NCBI RefSeq assembly: GCF_000192865.1
Contig: NC_015276.1
Coordinates: forward strand, 3,962,501 to 4,026,500
Length of the DNA stretch: 64,000 nt
Direction: 5' to 3'
Source: Marinomonas mediterranea MMB-1
GTDB lineage: Bacteria; Pseudomonadota; Gammaproteobacteria; Pseudomonadales; Marinomonadaceae
In this document: one piece after another, positions 17,478-26,188 of the stretch
How positions within the stretch are numbered: the first letter of the stretch is position 1
How the letters are laid out: each line of letters starts with the position of its first letter
Translations under genes and position numbers: made by a program
Notes under the pieces: generated by a model
The model's database searches: none
What the model saw: only the letters and a program-made list of their open reading frames with translations
Told to the model about the DNA's origin: nothing

Positions 17478-18881
17478 ATGCATCATATTATGATCATTTG
17501 CCCAGAAGCATCTGAGCTTATTTATGCGGAGAAATGGCTCTCTAGAAATGGCTTTCACGTTAACGTTAGTCACTCTGTCAGCCAAGCCAACAAATACTAC
17601 GAACTTTCTGATTTCGACCTCATATTGCTCGATACGAGCTCTCTTGAACCTCTAGAAATAGATAACACCCTCAAGCACCCATGCATTGTGTTTGACGACA
17701 AAGCCAGCTTAAGCACCGCGGTTAATTTAATGGCCAAAGGCGCGCTATATTACTTATCACTGCCCTCCACAGCAGATCAAATACTAAATCACGTCATCGA
17801 CGCGTTAGAACGCCCTAAAACGCTTTCACTAAACTCAGCCCAATCACAAAATAAAGAAGACGTCATTCTTTTCCCTTTGAGCCCTGAGGCAGAGGAAAGC
17901 CGAAAGCTAGGATCACCAGAAAGCGGCATCATCGGACAAAGCCCAAAGATGCAATCACTGTTCAAGGACATACGAAAAGTAGCCCCTACGGATGTCACCG
18001 TCCTTGTCAGAGGGGAGTCAGGAACCGGTAAGGAACTCGTTGCGAAAGCACTTCATAACCTCAGCAGCAGACATGCAGAACCACTGATAAGTGTAAACTG
18101 CGCCGCCATTCCAGAAAACCTAATAGAATCAGAGCTCTTTGGACACGAAAAAGGCGCATTCACCGGAGCCGCTAGCGCACGCGATGGATTGGTTATCGCC
18201 GCTGACAACGGCACACTGTTTCTCGACGAGATAGGCGAGCTGCCATTAGAAGCTCAGGCAAGGCTCCTTAGAGTACTTCAAGAAGGTGAGATAAGACGCG
18301 TCGGCGCGGTCCAATCCACCAAAGTAAATATTCGATTGGTAACAGCAACACACCGAAATTTAAAAGAGATGGTACGCAAAGGACAATTTAGGGAAGATTT
18401 ATACTATCGTCTTTACGTTATGGAACTCATTTTACCCCCTCTTCGTGATCGAGGTGATGATCTATCCCTGATCGCTAAAACACTCTTAAGAGCGACCTGC
18501 GAAAAATACAGCACACACCAATATGAATACTCGAAAGCCTTCGACAAAGCCATCCGAAGCCACTCCTGGCCTGGCAACGTTAGGGAATTAGAAAATGCGA
18601 TAGAGCGTGCCGTTATCTTGAGCCCTAACTCTCACTTAGAGCCTCAAAACCTCAAACTTGAGTCACTAACTGAAAGCAAGCCTAGCAACGAAACCACAGG
18701 AGACAACTCGCCCTCCTTCAGTGGAACAACGCTAGACGACTACCTAAAACACTTTGTTTTGTCGCACCAGCAAGAACTCACAGAGACAGAAATCGCCCAA
18801 TCCTTGGGCATCTCACGAAAAAGCCTGTGGGAAAGGCGACAAAAGTTAGGAATACCCAAAAAAGTAACAGCAGATAAGTAA
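17478..18881 (+). CDS. cbrB: CbrB-like sigma-54-dependent response regulator with degenerate receiver
   Basis: 467-aa NtrC-class activator: receiver (1-115), sigma-54 AAA+ domain (about 150-385; Walker A GESGTGKE at 179-186, GAFTGA at 226-231) and C-terminal Fis-type helix-turn-helix. The last 50 residues (ISRKSLWERRQKLGIPKK) closely resemble Pseudomonas CbrB as I recall it, and the place between gluQ and pcnB is the cbrAB position. The receiver keeps the phospho-acceptor Asp52 (LLDTS) but has CPEA instead of the acidic pocket, FDD where a Thr/Ser is expected, and Leu95 instead of the conserved Lys (LSLP). No cbrA kinase is present. The ATG at 17478 has AAGAGG seven bases upstream; an ATG at 17439 overlaps a TATAAT promoter box. 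Confidence 0.85.
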   Translation: MHHIMIICPEASELIYAEKWLSRNGFHVNVSHSVSQANKYYELSDFDLILLDTSSLEPLEIDNTLKHPCIVFDDKASLSTAVNLMAKGALYYLSLPSTADQILNHVIDALERPKTLSLNSAQSQNKEDVILFPLSPEAEESRKLGSPESGIIGQSPKMQSLFKDIRKVAPTDVTVLVRGESGTGKELVAKALHNLSSRHAEPLISVNCAAIPENLIESELFGHEKGAFTGAASARDGLVIAADNGTLFLDEIGELPLEAQARLLRVLQEGEIRRVGAVQSTKVNIRLVTATHRNLKEMVRKGQFREDLYYRLYVMELILPPLRDRGDDLSLIAKTLLRATCEKYSTHQYEYSKAFDKAIRSHSWPGNVRELENAIERAVILSPNSHLEPQNLKLESLTESKPSNETTGDNSPSFSGTTLDDYLKHFVLSHQQELTETEIAQSLGISRKSLWERRQKLGIPKKVTADK

Positions 18882-18892
18882 CAACTGTTACT
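18864..18892 (+). promoter_or_regulatory. GTAAC/GTTAC repeats, candidate upstream activator site
   Basis: GTAAC at 18864 and 18878 and GTTAC at 18887; the last two form a perfect AGTAAC-N4-GTTACT inverted repeat at 18877-18892. It overlaps the end of the cbrB-like gene and lies about 90 bases before the sigma-54 promoter, the normal distance for an enhancer-binding protein. Confidence 0.5.
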
Positions 18893-18978
18893 AAACAACA
18901 CATAAAAAACATCCAATATTGTAAAAAAAATGCACAGAAAAACAAATTAATTAAACATTTTCAACAAGTTAACTTTTT

Positions 18979-18993
18979 TGGCACAACAAATGC
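18979..18993 (+). promoter_or_regulatory. Sigma-54 promoter
   Basis: TGGCAC-N5-ATGC: the invariant GG (18980-18981) and GC (18992-18993) are separated by exactly 10 bases, as required for sigma-54. A start site about 11-12 bases after the GC is expected near 19004. It faces the A-rich small RNA candidate and lies downstream of a sigma-54 activator gene. Confidence 0.8.
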
Positions 18994-19003
18994 CTTATAA
19001 GTG

Positions 19004-19300
19004 TCACAACGATAACAAGATTGACTGATAATAAAAATAAGTTAATCGTCGTAGAGTTCCTTACCAATAACAATAATACTAAAGGAGCACCGAGGTCTCT
19101 GAAAATAAAAATAAAACCTGAGACCTTGGAATGAGAAATCGCTTTGGATAGTTGATTTTTTTAGATATGCCAGCCTTTAAATAGGCGATGAAAATGTTGA
19201 AAAAATAAAAATAAAATTTGAGTAGAACTGCAGAAGCAGCACCAACAATATTTTCTGAACTAGTATCTTCAAAGTATCCAAAGCGATTATTTTCTTTTCG
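19004..19300 (+). ncRNA. crcZ: CrcZ-type small RNA with repeated CA motifs (candidate)
   Basis: The 541-base gap 18882-19422 contains no ORF but has four clusters of the Hfq/Crc-binding pattern AAnAAnAA: 19030-19040, 19066-19076 (AATAACAATAA), 19102-19116 and 19202-19216. The last two are identical A-rich 15-mers exactly 100 bases apart. The third lies in the 20-base loop of a perfect hairpin (AGGTCTC 19093-19099 with GAGACCT 19120-19126). A 14-base perfect inverted repeat (19137-19150 with 19275-19288) closes the 3' half and is followed by a U-rich run, the proposed end. In Pseudomonas the locus between cbrB and pcnB encodes CrcZ, transcribed from a CbrB-activated sigma-54 promoter. Ends are inferred; the remaining 120 bases before pcnB show nothing else. 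Confidence 0.7.
19137..19288 (+). repeat. Long-range 14-bp perfect inverted repeat in the small RNA
   Basis: AATCGCTTTGGATA at 19137-19150 is the exact reverse complement of 19275-19288. The right arm is followed by ATTATTTTCTTTTCG, so the pair could form the base of a branched 3' domain with a terminator-like U-rich tail. Confidence 0.75.
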
Positions 19301-19422
19301 CCTTTCATAATACCTTCACTAAATACTCAGCGCCCCAAATACTGACACACTTTGCTCATGTTACTTTCCTCATTACATGTGTAGAATGTCTGCTTCATTA
19401 ACTTATTACAAATTAATTTCAA

Positions 19423-20862
19423 ATGCTGACAGGTTTTAAGACTCTGGTTCGTAAAGCAACTGCGCTATTCACATCCGAAAACTCAATGGAATTGCCTTTG
19501 GTCATCCCTAAAGAAGAACATTCGCTATCTGATAGTGGAATCAGTCCAAACGCACTTAAAGTACTCCATCGATTGAATGGCGCTGGGTTTGATGCCTATC
19601 TCGTTGGCGGCTGCATACGAGACCACCTCATCGGCATGAGTCCAAAAGACTTTGATGTCGTCACTAACGCGACACCAGAAGAAGTAAACGATCTATTTTC
19701 TAATTCACGACTTATCGGCCGACGTTTTCGTATTGTTCACGTAACATTTGGGCGCGAAATTATTGAAGTATCGACGTTTAGAGCAAATACTGCGAATAAT
19801 CCGCCGCCCATTCCTAAGCATGACGAGAACAAATCTCTAAAAAATAAAGACACAGCTCGCTCATCACACGGCATTATCCTACGCGATAACGTTTGGGGCA
19901 GCATAGATGAAGACGCTCAACGTCGCGATTTCACGTTTAACGCCCTGTATTTCAATATCGCAGACCGCTCGATTCATGATTTCTGTAACGGTCTTCAAGA
20001 TATAGAAAACAAACAAATTCGCATAATTGGCGACCCAAGAGAGCGCTACAAAGAAGACCCCGTCAGGATGCTTCGCGCGATTCGTTTCGCAGGAAAGCTA
20101 GGATTCGATATAGAACCAGAAACCGCCGCCCCCATTAAAGAGATGGCACATCTTTTGGATCACATTCCGCCAGCACGCCTGTTTGAAGAAGTATTGAAAC
20201 TCTTAGGCAGCGGACAAGGTGTTACGACCTTCTACTTACTTCGTGAATACGGCCTCTTCAAATACCTATTTCCCGATACAGACGCCATCCTAAACAGTGG
20301 CTGGAAGCGAAAAGACATTAATCCAGAACGCTTTATCCGACAAGGTCTTGAGAACACAGACCGACGCATTCAGGATGGCAAGAGCACAGCTCCATACTTT
20401 TTATATGCGATTATGCTTTGGCCAAGTGTATGCCTACGCCATGAAGAGTTTGAATCTCAGGGACTACCTGCTACGCCAGCACTGCATCAAGCCGCGACCA
20501 TGGTACTCGACAATCAAGTCGCGTCCACAGCAATCCCTCGTCGGTTCTCTACTCCAATGAGAGAAATTTGGGATTTACAATTCCGCTTGCCAAAACGCTA
20601 CGGTAAGCGCGCGCTTGTATTATTACAGCACCCTAGATTTAGAGCAGCCTTTGACTTCCTTCTTATTAGAGAGCTAAGCGGCACACAACTTGATGGACTA
20701 GGAGCGTGGTGGGAAAACTTCCAGCATGCGCCAGAAAACCAACAGCGCAATCTCATTTCAGAGGCGGACCCACGAAAATCTGACACGGCCGATGTCAAAA
20801 AGCGTCGCCCAAGAAGACGCCGCAAAAGCAACGCTGTTAAAAAGCAAACCCCGGACAGTTAA
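19423..20862 (+). CDS. pcnB: Poly(A) polymerase I
   Basis: Nucleotidyltransferase that adds 3' poly(A) tails to RNA and promotes its decay. 479 aa: catalytic head with LVGGCIRD (about 60-67) and DFDVVTNA (metal-binding Asp pair), the RRDFTFNAL motif, the RxRxLRAIRFAGKLGF-like block typical of the class II family, and a very basic tail (KKRRPRRRRKS) for RNA binding. ATG at 19423. Three bases before folK, at the head of the pcnB-folK-panB-panC block. Confidence 0.95.
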   Translation: MLTGFKTLVRKATALFTSENSMELPLVIPKEEHSLSDSGISPNALKVLHRLNGAGFDAYLVGGCIRDHLIGMSPKDFDVVTNATPEEVNDLFSNSRLIGRRFRIVHVTFGREIIEVSTFRANTANNPPPIPKHDENKSLKNKDTARSSHGIILRDNVWGSIDEDAQRRDFTFNALYFNIADRSIHDFCNGLQDIENKQIRIIGDPRERYKEDPVRMLRAIRFAGKLGFDIEPETAAPIKEMAHLLDHIPPARLFEEVLKLLGSGQGVTTFYLLREYGLFKYLFPDTDAILNSGWKRKDINPERFIRQGLENTDRRIQDGKSTAPYFLYAIMLWPSVCLRHEEFESQGLPATPALHQAATMVLDNQVASTAIPRRFSTPMREIWDLQFRLPKRYGKRALVLLQHPRFRAAFDFLLIRELSGTQLDGLGAWWENFQHAPENQQRNLISEADPRKSDTADVKKRRPRRRRKSNAVKKQTPDS

Positions 20863-20864
20863 TA

Positions 20865-21356
20865 ATGACAGCTCATATTGTATATATTGGACTAGGTAGC
20901 AATTTAAACGACCCGCTGACACAATTAAAAGACGCGATTAGCTACCTTAGTGCTCATCCAAGCATAGAATCCTTTGAGTGTTCTAGACTGTATTCCAGCA
21001 AGCCCGTTGGCCCTCAGGATCAGCCTGACTACATCAACGCCGTCGCCCGATTTAGCTCAACACTCCCCCCTATCGAGCTACTCGACTTATTACAAAGTGT
21101 TGAACAGAATCATCACCGAGTACGCGAAAGACACTGGGGCCCGAGAACACTTGATTTAGACATCCTTTTAATCGACAGAGAAACCATCTCCCATCCACGA
21201 TTAAACGTACCTCATCCATTTATGCTAGAAAGAGGGTTTGTGATCCAACCCCTATCTGACCTAGCACCTGAACTGCTTCTTTCTAACGGCAAATCCGTCG
21301 AAGAGCATGTAAAGCAACTTGATACCAGCGATTTGGTCTCGATTGAAAAAGAGTAG
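20865..21356 (+). CDS. folK: 2-amino-4-hydroxy-6-hydroxymethyldihydropteridine pyrophosphokinase
   Basis: HPPK of folate synthesis: transfers pyrophosphate from ATP to the pterin. 163 aa, family length. Visible: IGLGSNL at the N-terminus, the flexible loop around YSSKPVGPQDQPDYINAV, and the signature RHWGPRTLDLDIL with the two magnesium-binding Asp residues. ATG three bases after the pcnB stop, and panB follows three bases later, so it is tightly packed in the operon. Confidence 0.95.
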   Translation: MTAHIVYIGLGSNLNDPLTQLKDAISYLSAHPSIESFECSRLYSSKPVGPQDQPDYINAVARFSSTLPPIELLDLLQSVEQNHHRVRERHWGPRTLDLDILLIDRETISHPRLNVPHPFMLERGFVIQPLSDLAPELLLSNGKSVEEHVKQLDTSDLVSIEKE

Positions 21357-21359
21357 GTT

Positions 21360-22178
21360 ATGTATTCAGATACTAATAAAAAATTAACGCGCCCAGTCAC
21401 GCTTTCCAAGCTTCGAAAGATGAAGCAAGAGCAAGAAAAGTTTACTTGCCTAACCAGCTATGACGCGACTTTTACAGGCGCAATGAACGCAGCAAGCATT
21501 GAAACCATACTAATAGGTGACTCATTAGGAATGGTCGTTCAAGGCCAAGACAGCACTCTGCCCGTTTCAATTGAAGATATGTGTTATCACATCGCGGCCG
21601 TGAAGCGCGGCAACGATAACGCGTTCCTACTCGCAGACATGCCTTTTATGAGCTACTCCAAACCTGAACAAGCCTTAGATAATGCTGCGAAGTTAATGCA
21701 AGCTGGCGCGCATATGGTCAAGTTGGAAGGAGGAAGCTGGCTAAAAGACACCATTGGCCTTCTGACAGAGCGAGGCATCCCAGTATGTGCACACCTAGGC
21801 TTAACCCCTCAAGCGGTTCACAAGCTAGGTGGCTATAAGGTTCAAGGTAAGGATGAAGCGACAGCGGCACTCCTTCTTAAAGAGTCTCTAGAATTAGAAG
21901 CCGCAGGCACTGATATTTTACTGTATGAATGCATTCCCTCCGAACTCGGAAAAACACTGACAGAAGCAGTCAATATTCCGACGATCGGAATCGGCGCAGG
22001 CCCTCATACAGATGGTCAGGTATTAGTTATGCATGACATGCTTGGCGTCACTCAAGGCCGAAAACCTCGTTTCGTTAAAAACTTTTTAACAGACGGACGC
22101 AGCATTCAGGAGGCTTTTGAGGCCTTTTCTGACGAAGTAAAATCGGGCACTTTCCCAGCCCCTGAGCACGGTTTCTGA
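21360..22178 (+). CDS. panB: 3-methyl-2-oxobutanoate hydroxymethyltransferase
   Basis: First committed step of pantothenate synthesis: ketopantoate from alpha-ketoisovalerate and methylene-tetrahydrofolate. 272 aa TIM barrel with ILIGDSLGMVVQG (metal-binding Asp), LADMPFMSY, VKLEGG and PTIGIGAGPHTDGQVLV. ATG at 21360, three bases after folK; panC begins three bases after its stop. The neighbour folK supplies part of the folate needed for its cosubstrate. Confidence 0.96.
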   Translation: MYSDTNKKLTRPVTLSKLRKMKQEQEKFTCLTSYDATFTGAMNAASIETILIGDSLGMVVQGQDSTLPVSIEDMCYHIAAVKRGNDNAFLLADMPFMSYSKPEQALDNAAKLMQAGAHMVKLEGGSWLKDTIGLLTERGIPVCAHLGLTPQAVHKLGGYKVQGKDEATAALLLKESLELEAAGTDILLYECIPSELGKTLTEAVNIPTIGIGAGPHTDGQVLVMHDMLGVTQGRKPRFVKNFLTDGRSIQEAFEAFSDEVKSGTFPAPEHGF

Positions 22179-22181
22179 TTT

Positions 22182-23033
22182 ATGAAAACATTTCACACCG
22201 TAAAAGAATTACGAGATACACTCTATCAAGATCGACTAAAAGAAAAACACATCGCATTTGTTCCAACAATGGGAAACTTGCATGAAGGGCACATGGATCT
22301 AATCCGAAGAGCCCGCCAAGAAAGTGAGATCGTCGTCGCCTCAATTTTCGTCAACCCAATGCAATTTGGTAAAAACGAGGATTTGGAGCGATACCCAAGA
22401 ACACTAAAAGACGATCAAACTCTGCTCGAATCCAATGGCTGTGATTATTTATTCGCGCCTGATGCCCTCGAAATGTACCCAGATGGCAAACGTAGTCAAA
22501 CACAAATTGAAGTAACAGGTCTGTCTGATATTCTCTGTGGCGCGAGCCGTCCAGGACACTTTATTGGTGTTGCAACGGTCGTCACCAAACTATTTAACAT
22601 AGTACAACCTGACTGTGCGATTTTTGGTAACAAAGATTATCAACAATTAAAAGTCATAGAAGACATGACCAGAGATTTAAGCTCCAACATCAACATTATT
22701 GGCGTTGATATTGCTCGATCTGAGTCAGGTCTGGCACTAAGCTCTCGTAATGGCTACCTAAGCCAAGAAGAAAGAGACATTGCAACAAACCTATATGCCA
22801 CACTAAAATGGGCAAAAGATCAGCTTATGATAGGCAGCACGAGTCACGAAGAAATCCGCGAACAAGCTCAACAGAAGCTTGAAGCGGTGGGCTTTCAACG
22901 TGACTACTTTGAAATACGTGCGCAAGATAGCTTACAAACACCGTTAGAGGAAGAGAGAAGCCTAGTCATCTTGGCTGCGGCATATCTAGGAAAAGCACGA
23001 CTAATTGATAATATTACCGTCGAGCTTACCTAA
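22182..23033 (+). CDS. panC: Pantothenate synthetase
   Basis: Joins pantoate and beta-alanine with ATP. 283 aa; the HxGH nucleotide motif lies in FVPTMGNLHEGHMDLI, with later FVNPMQFGKNEDLERYPR and the KMSKS-like segment SSRNGYLS. The adjacent panD (aspartate decarboxylase), found in Pseudomonas between panC and pgi, is absent here, so beta-alanine must be made elsewhere. Confidence 0.96.
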   Translation: MKTFHTVKELRDTLYQDRLKEKHIAFVPTMGNLHEGHMDLIRRARQESEIVVASIFVNPMQFGKNEDLERYPRTLKDDQTLLESNGCDYLFAPDALEMYPDGKRSQTQIEVTGLSDILCGASRPGHFIGVATVVTKLFNIVQPDCAIFGNKDYQQLKVIEDMTRDLSSNINIIGVDIARSESGLALSSRNGYLSQEERDIATNLYATLKWAKDQLMIGSTSHEEIREQAQQKLEAVGFQRDYFEIRAQDSLQTPLEEERSLVILAAAYLGKARLIDNITVELT

Positions 23034-23059
23034 TTCAATATCAACCTAGGGAGATTGTA

Positions 23060-24706
23060 ATGAGCTCACCCACCGGACTTCCAGCTTGGAAGGCTTTGAC
23101 TGAACACAAAGAAGAAATGTCCAATGTTAAAATGGCCACTCTTTTCGATGAAGACAGCAATCGCGCAGAAAAGCTAACGGTTTCAGCTGCTGGCTGGACA
23201 TTGGATTACTCAAAAAACAGAGCCAATGAAAAAACGCTATCTCTTTTAAATCAGCTCCTCACTGAAGTCGGCATGCACGATGCTATTAAAGGCATGTTCA
23301 ACGGCGACAAAATAAACAATACGGAAAACCGCTCTGTCCTGCACACTGCACTTAGAGCAAGCCATGCTCAAGAAAGTTTAATGGTCGATGACACAAACGT
23401 CCTAGCAGAAGTTCGCTCGACACTGAAACAAATGGAAAAGTTTGTTTGGCAACTGCAAACCGGACAATGGCGCGGTTACTCCAACCTTCCGATCACAGAT
23501 GTTGTTTCAATTGGCATTGGTGGTTCATACCTTGGACCAAAGGTGGTTGCAGAAGCGCTAACCCCGTACAAGCAATCAAGCATCGATGTTCACTTCGTTG
23601 CTAACATCGACGGCTCAGACATTACCGAAAAGCTACGTTACTTAGATCCAGAAACGACGGTTTTTATTATTTCATCAAAATCGTTCGGTACACTGGAAAC
23701 CCTCTACAACGCCAACGCAGCGCGAGACTGGTTCTTGCGCAACGGAGGTCCTGAAGAGCTAGTACATAAACACTTTGCGGCTGTGAGCTCCAATGTGGAA
23801 AAAGCCGTTCAGTTTGGTATCGCAGAAGAAAACATTTTCCCTATGTGGGACTGGGTCGGTGGACGTTACTCTCTTTGGTCAGCCATTGGCTTACCTATTG
23901 CCGTCGCAATCGGCATGGAAAATTTCAATGCCGTTCTAGACGGTGCGTATCAAATGGATACTCATTTTAAAACGGCCCCACTAGAAGAAAATTTACCCGT
24001 TATTATGGGTGCTTTAGGCGTTTGGTACAGCAGTTTTCATAATGCTCAAAGCCATGCATTGATACCTTATGATCACTATTTACGCGCCTTACCCGCCCAC
24101 ATTCAGCAGCTGGACATGGAAAGCAACGGGAAAGCGAACTTAGTTGATGGCAAGGCTGTAGAAACAGATACAGGTCCTATCATTTGGGGCGGTGCGGGTA
24201 CAAACGGCCAACATGCGTATCACCAGCTATTACATCAAGGCACTCGCCTTGTACCTGTCGACTTCATTGCACCTTTGAAAAGTCACAATCCGGTCGCAGA
24301 TCACCACGCACAGCTTTTTGCAAACTGCCTTAGCCAAGCGCAAGCGCTCATGGTAGGTAAGACTCTAGAACAAGCAGAGAAAGAACTGCGTGACGCGGGC
24401 GCGAGTGAAGCGGAAATCGCTGCTGTTGCCCCTCATAAAGTGATAAAAGGCAACCGTCCAAGTAACACTCTACTCACTGAAAAAATGACTCCTTCAACCG
24501 TCGGCGCACTCATAGCGCTATACGAACATAGGACATTTGTGCAGGGTACTATTTGGGGAATTAACTCTTTTGATCAATGGGGTGTTGAACTAGGAAAAGT
24601 ACTCGGTACGGATATCTATGATCGACTCACATCGGATTCAGATAACAGTAAGCTCGACGCATCAACACAAGCTTTGATTAACGCGTTTAAAGCAGCGCAA
24701 AACTAA
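23060..24706 (+). CDS. pgi: Glucose-6-phosphate isomerase
   Basis: Interconverts glucose-6-phosphate and fructose-6-phosphate. 548 aa, family length. Landmarks: SIGIGGSYLGPKVVAEAL, the sugar-phosphate loop ISSKSFGTLET, DWVGGRYSLWSAIGLPI (PGI signature 1) and GINSFDQWGVELGK (signature 2). ATG at 23060 with GGGAG ten bases before it; 26 bases after panC. Confidence 0.97.
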   Translation: MSSPTGLPAWKALTEHKEEMSNVKMATLFDEDSNRAEKLTVSAAGWTLDYSKNRANEKTLSLLNQLLTEVGMHDAIKGMFNGDKINNTENRSVLHTALRASHAQESLMVDDTNVLAEVRSTLKQMEKFVWQLQTGQWRGYSNLPITDVVSIGIGGSYLGPKVVAEALTPYKQSSIDVHFVANIDGSDITEKLRYLDPETTVFIISSKSFGTLETLYNANAARDWFLRNGGPEELVHKHFAAVSSNVEKAVQFGIAEENIFPMWDWVGGRYSLWSAIGLPIAVAIGMENFNAVLDGAYQMDTHFKTAPLEENLPVIMGALGVWYSSFHNAQSHALIPYDHYLRALPAHIQQLDMESNGKANLVDGKAVETDTGPIIWGGAGTNGQHAYHQLLHQGTRLVPVDFIAPLKSHNPVADHHAQLFANCLSQAQALMVGKTLEQAEKELRDAGASEAEIAAVAPHKVIKGNRPSNTLLTEKMTPSTVGALIALYEHRTFVQGTIWGINSFDQWGVELGKVLGTDIYDRLTSDSDNSKLDASTQALINAFKAAQN

Positions 24707-24723
24707 CGCAGCTTTTTATTCCC

Positions 24724-24773
24724 CCATCAAACTGAAATGAACGACCATCGCGCTGTTCTTTTCAGTTTGATGG
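24724..24773. terminator. Long stem-loop between convergent pgi and iacH
   Basis: CCATCAAACTGAAA (24724-24737) pairs perfectly with TTTCAGTTTGATGG (24760-24773), with inner GAAC/GTTC pairing. It lies 17 bases after pgi in the gap between convergent genes. U-tracts beside it are poor, so it may be a 3'-end stabiliser as much as a terminator. Confidence 0.6.
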
Positions 24774-24860
24774 AGGAATTAGTTTTAAGAAAAGTTGAAA
24801 GACCTCTAACACCTCACCATCATACCTTCCAATCACGTATCCTAAATTCCGTACCTGCAA

Positions 24861-26150
24861 TCACGCTAAGACAGTCTCAAACCATTTGGCGATTTGTAAC
24901 AGTCGATCATCATCACGATGCCTAGCAATCAACTGAACACCCAAAGGCAAACCCGCTGAATTTTGCATTCCTGGCAATGTAATAACAGGCAAGCCCATTG
25001 CTTGCCAAGGACGGCTCATATGGGGTGAGCCGGTTTTATCATGCCCCAATGGCGCTATGTCAGCCGCCGCAGGGGCGAGTACTACATCGACATCATCACA
25101 CAGTGACCAAAGCCATTTATCCGTCTCTTCCGCGGCTTTCAGCGAGCCCAGATAACGCGCTCGCTTCATCGACTTACCTTGCTCCATTAAGTCACTCAGT
25201 GGATCACTGAGCATTTCCGGCGAATTAGATTCTAGCGCTAAATTACGACACACTTCCCACGCCATAATGTGACCATGATGATCCACCATCTCTAGCAGCT
25301 CACCACCCGCCTCTAAATCAACAACATCAACACCTTGATTCAGAAGTCTGTCACTCAGTGCAGACAAGGCTTGCGCCATTTCGACAGAAGTGTCGCCAAT
25401 TAGAGCACCCTGACATACTAGGACTCTAAGCGGCTTAACCGACTCATTCGGCGCATCAGACAAGTTCTGACGCATTAAAATAGAACGCAATAACTGAATA
25501 TCTTCGACATGACGAGAGAACAAACCTAGAGAATCAAGCGACTGAGCCAGTGGCTGCGCTCCTCTCAAAGAATACTCTCCTCGACTGCCAACGTAGCCAA
25601 TTGAACCACAATATGCCGCAGGACGAATGACAGAAGCGGCGGTTTGTGATCCTAATGCAACAGGCACCATCGTATCGGCTACTGCTGCAGCAGAACCACT
25701 TGAAGACCCGCCTGGTGTTCTGGCTAAATCTTTTGGATTGCAGGTTTTACCAGGCTTAAAATAGGCAAACTCAGTCGTGACGGTTTTTCCAAGAATAATC
25801 CCACCAGCCTGACGAATCAAGGCAACACAAGTCGCATCATCAATCGGTTGACGCCCCTTATGAATGGATGACCCCATTTCAGTTGGCATGTTTTTAGTAT
25901 CGATAATATCTTTGATGCCAACAGGAAGGCCTTTTAGAAGGCTGCTTTCATAAAAGCTTTGATTATCGCGATACTGCTTCAAATACGCTTCGCGATCTAA
26001 CTGGTATTGCCACGCGCGCACATCAGGTTCGCGTGCTTCAATTTGATCGAAGCACGCATTAATGATGGCCTCCGCAGTGTGTTCTCCCTTTTCAATAGAG
26101 CGACACATCTGGCTTAAACTCAACGTATTCGGTTTAAGTGGTAACGTCAT
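24861..26150 (-). CDS. iacH: Amidase-signature hydrolase, IacH-like
   Basis: 429-aa amidase-signature family protein with the Ser-cisSer-Lys triad: Lys in VGIKDIIDT and the Gly/Ser-rich PGGSSSGSAAA block (about residues 140-150). Such enzymes cleave amides. In indole-3-acetic acid (IAA) clusters an amidase, IacH, is the usual last member and has been proposed to act on IAA amides or a pathway intermediate. ATG at 26150. Last gene of the minus-strand iac run, 38 bases after iacG, converging on pgi. Confidence 0.85.
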   Translation of the reverse strand: MTLPLKPNTLSLSQMCRSIEKGEHTAEAIINACFDQIEAREPDVRAWQYQLDREAYLKQYRDNQSFYESSLLKGLPVGIKDIIDTKNMPTEMGSSIHKGRQPIDDATCVALIRQAGGIILGKTVTTEFAYFKPGKTCNPKDLARTPGGSSSGSAAAVADTMVPVALGSQTAASVIRPAAYCGSIGYVGSRGEYSLRGAQPLAQSLDSLGLFSRHVEDIQLLRSILMRQNLSDAPNESVKPLRVLVCQGALIGDTSVEMAQALSALSDRLLNQGVDVVDLEAGGELLEMVDHHGHIMAWEVCRNLALESNSPEMLSDPLSDLMEQGKSMKRARYLGSLKAAEETDKWLWSLCDDVDVVLAPAAADIAPLGHDKTGSPHMSRPWQAMGLPVITLPGMQNSAGLPLGVQLIARHRDDDRLLQIAKWFETVLA

Positions 26151-26188
26151 ATTTCAGGTAGACTCCAAAACAAAGGTCATAGGAAGCA

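Noticed and set aside
19102..19216. A-rich repeats as a CRISPR array or simple low-complexity noise
   Set aside because: There are only two identical copies, not a regular array, and the motifs fit the AAnAAnAA pattern in the setting of a sigma-54 promoter and hairpins, which makes an RNA element more likely.
24737..24925. 62-aa plus-strand ORF after pgi
   Set aside because: It begins within the long stem-loop and runs antisense into the end of the amidase gene; no ribosome site.
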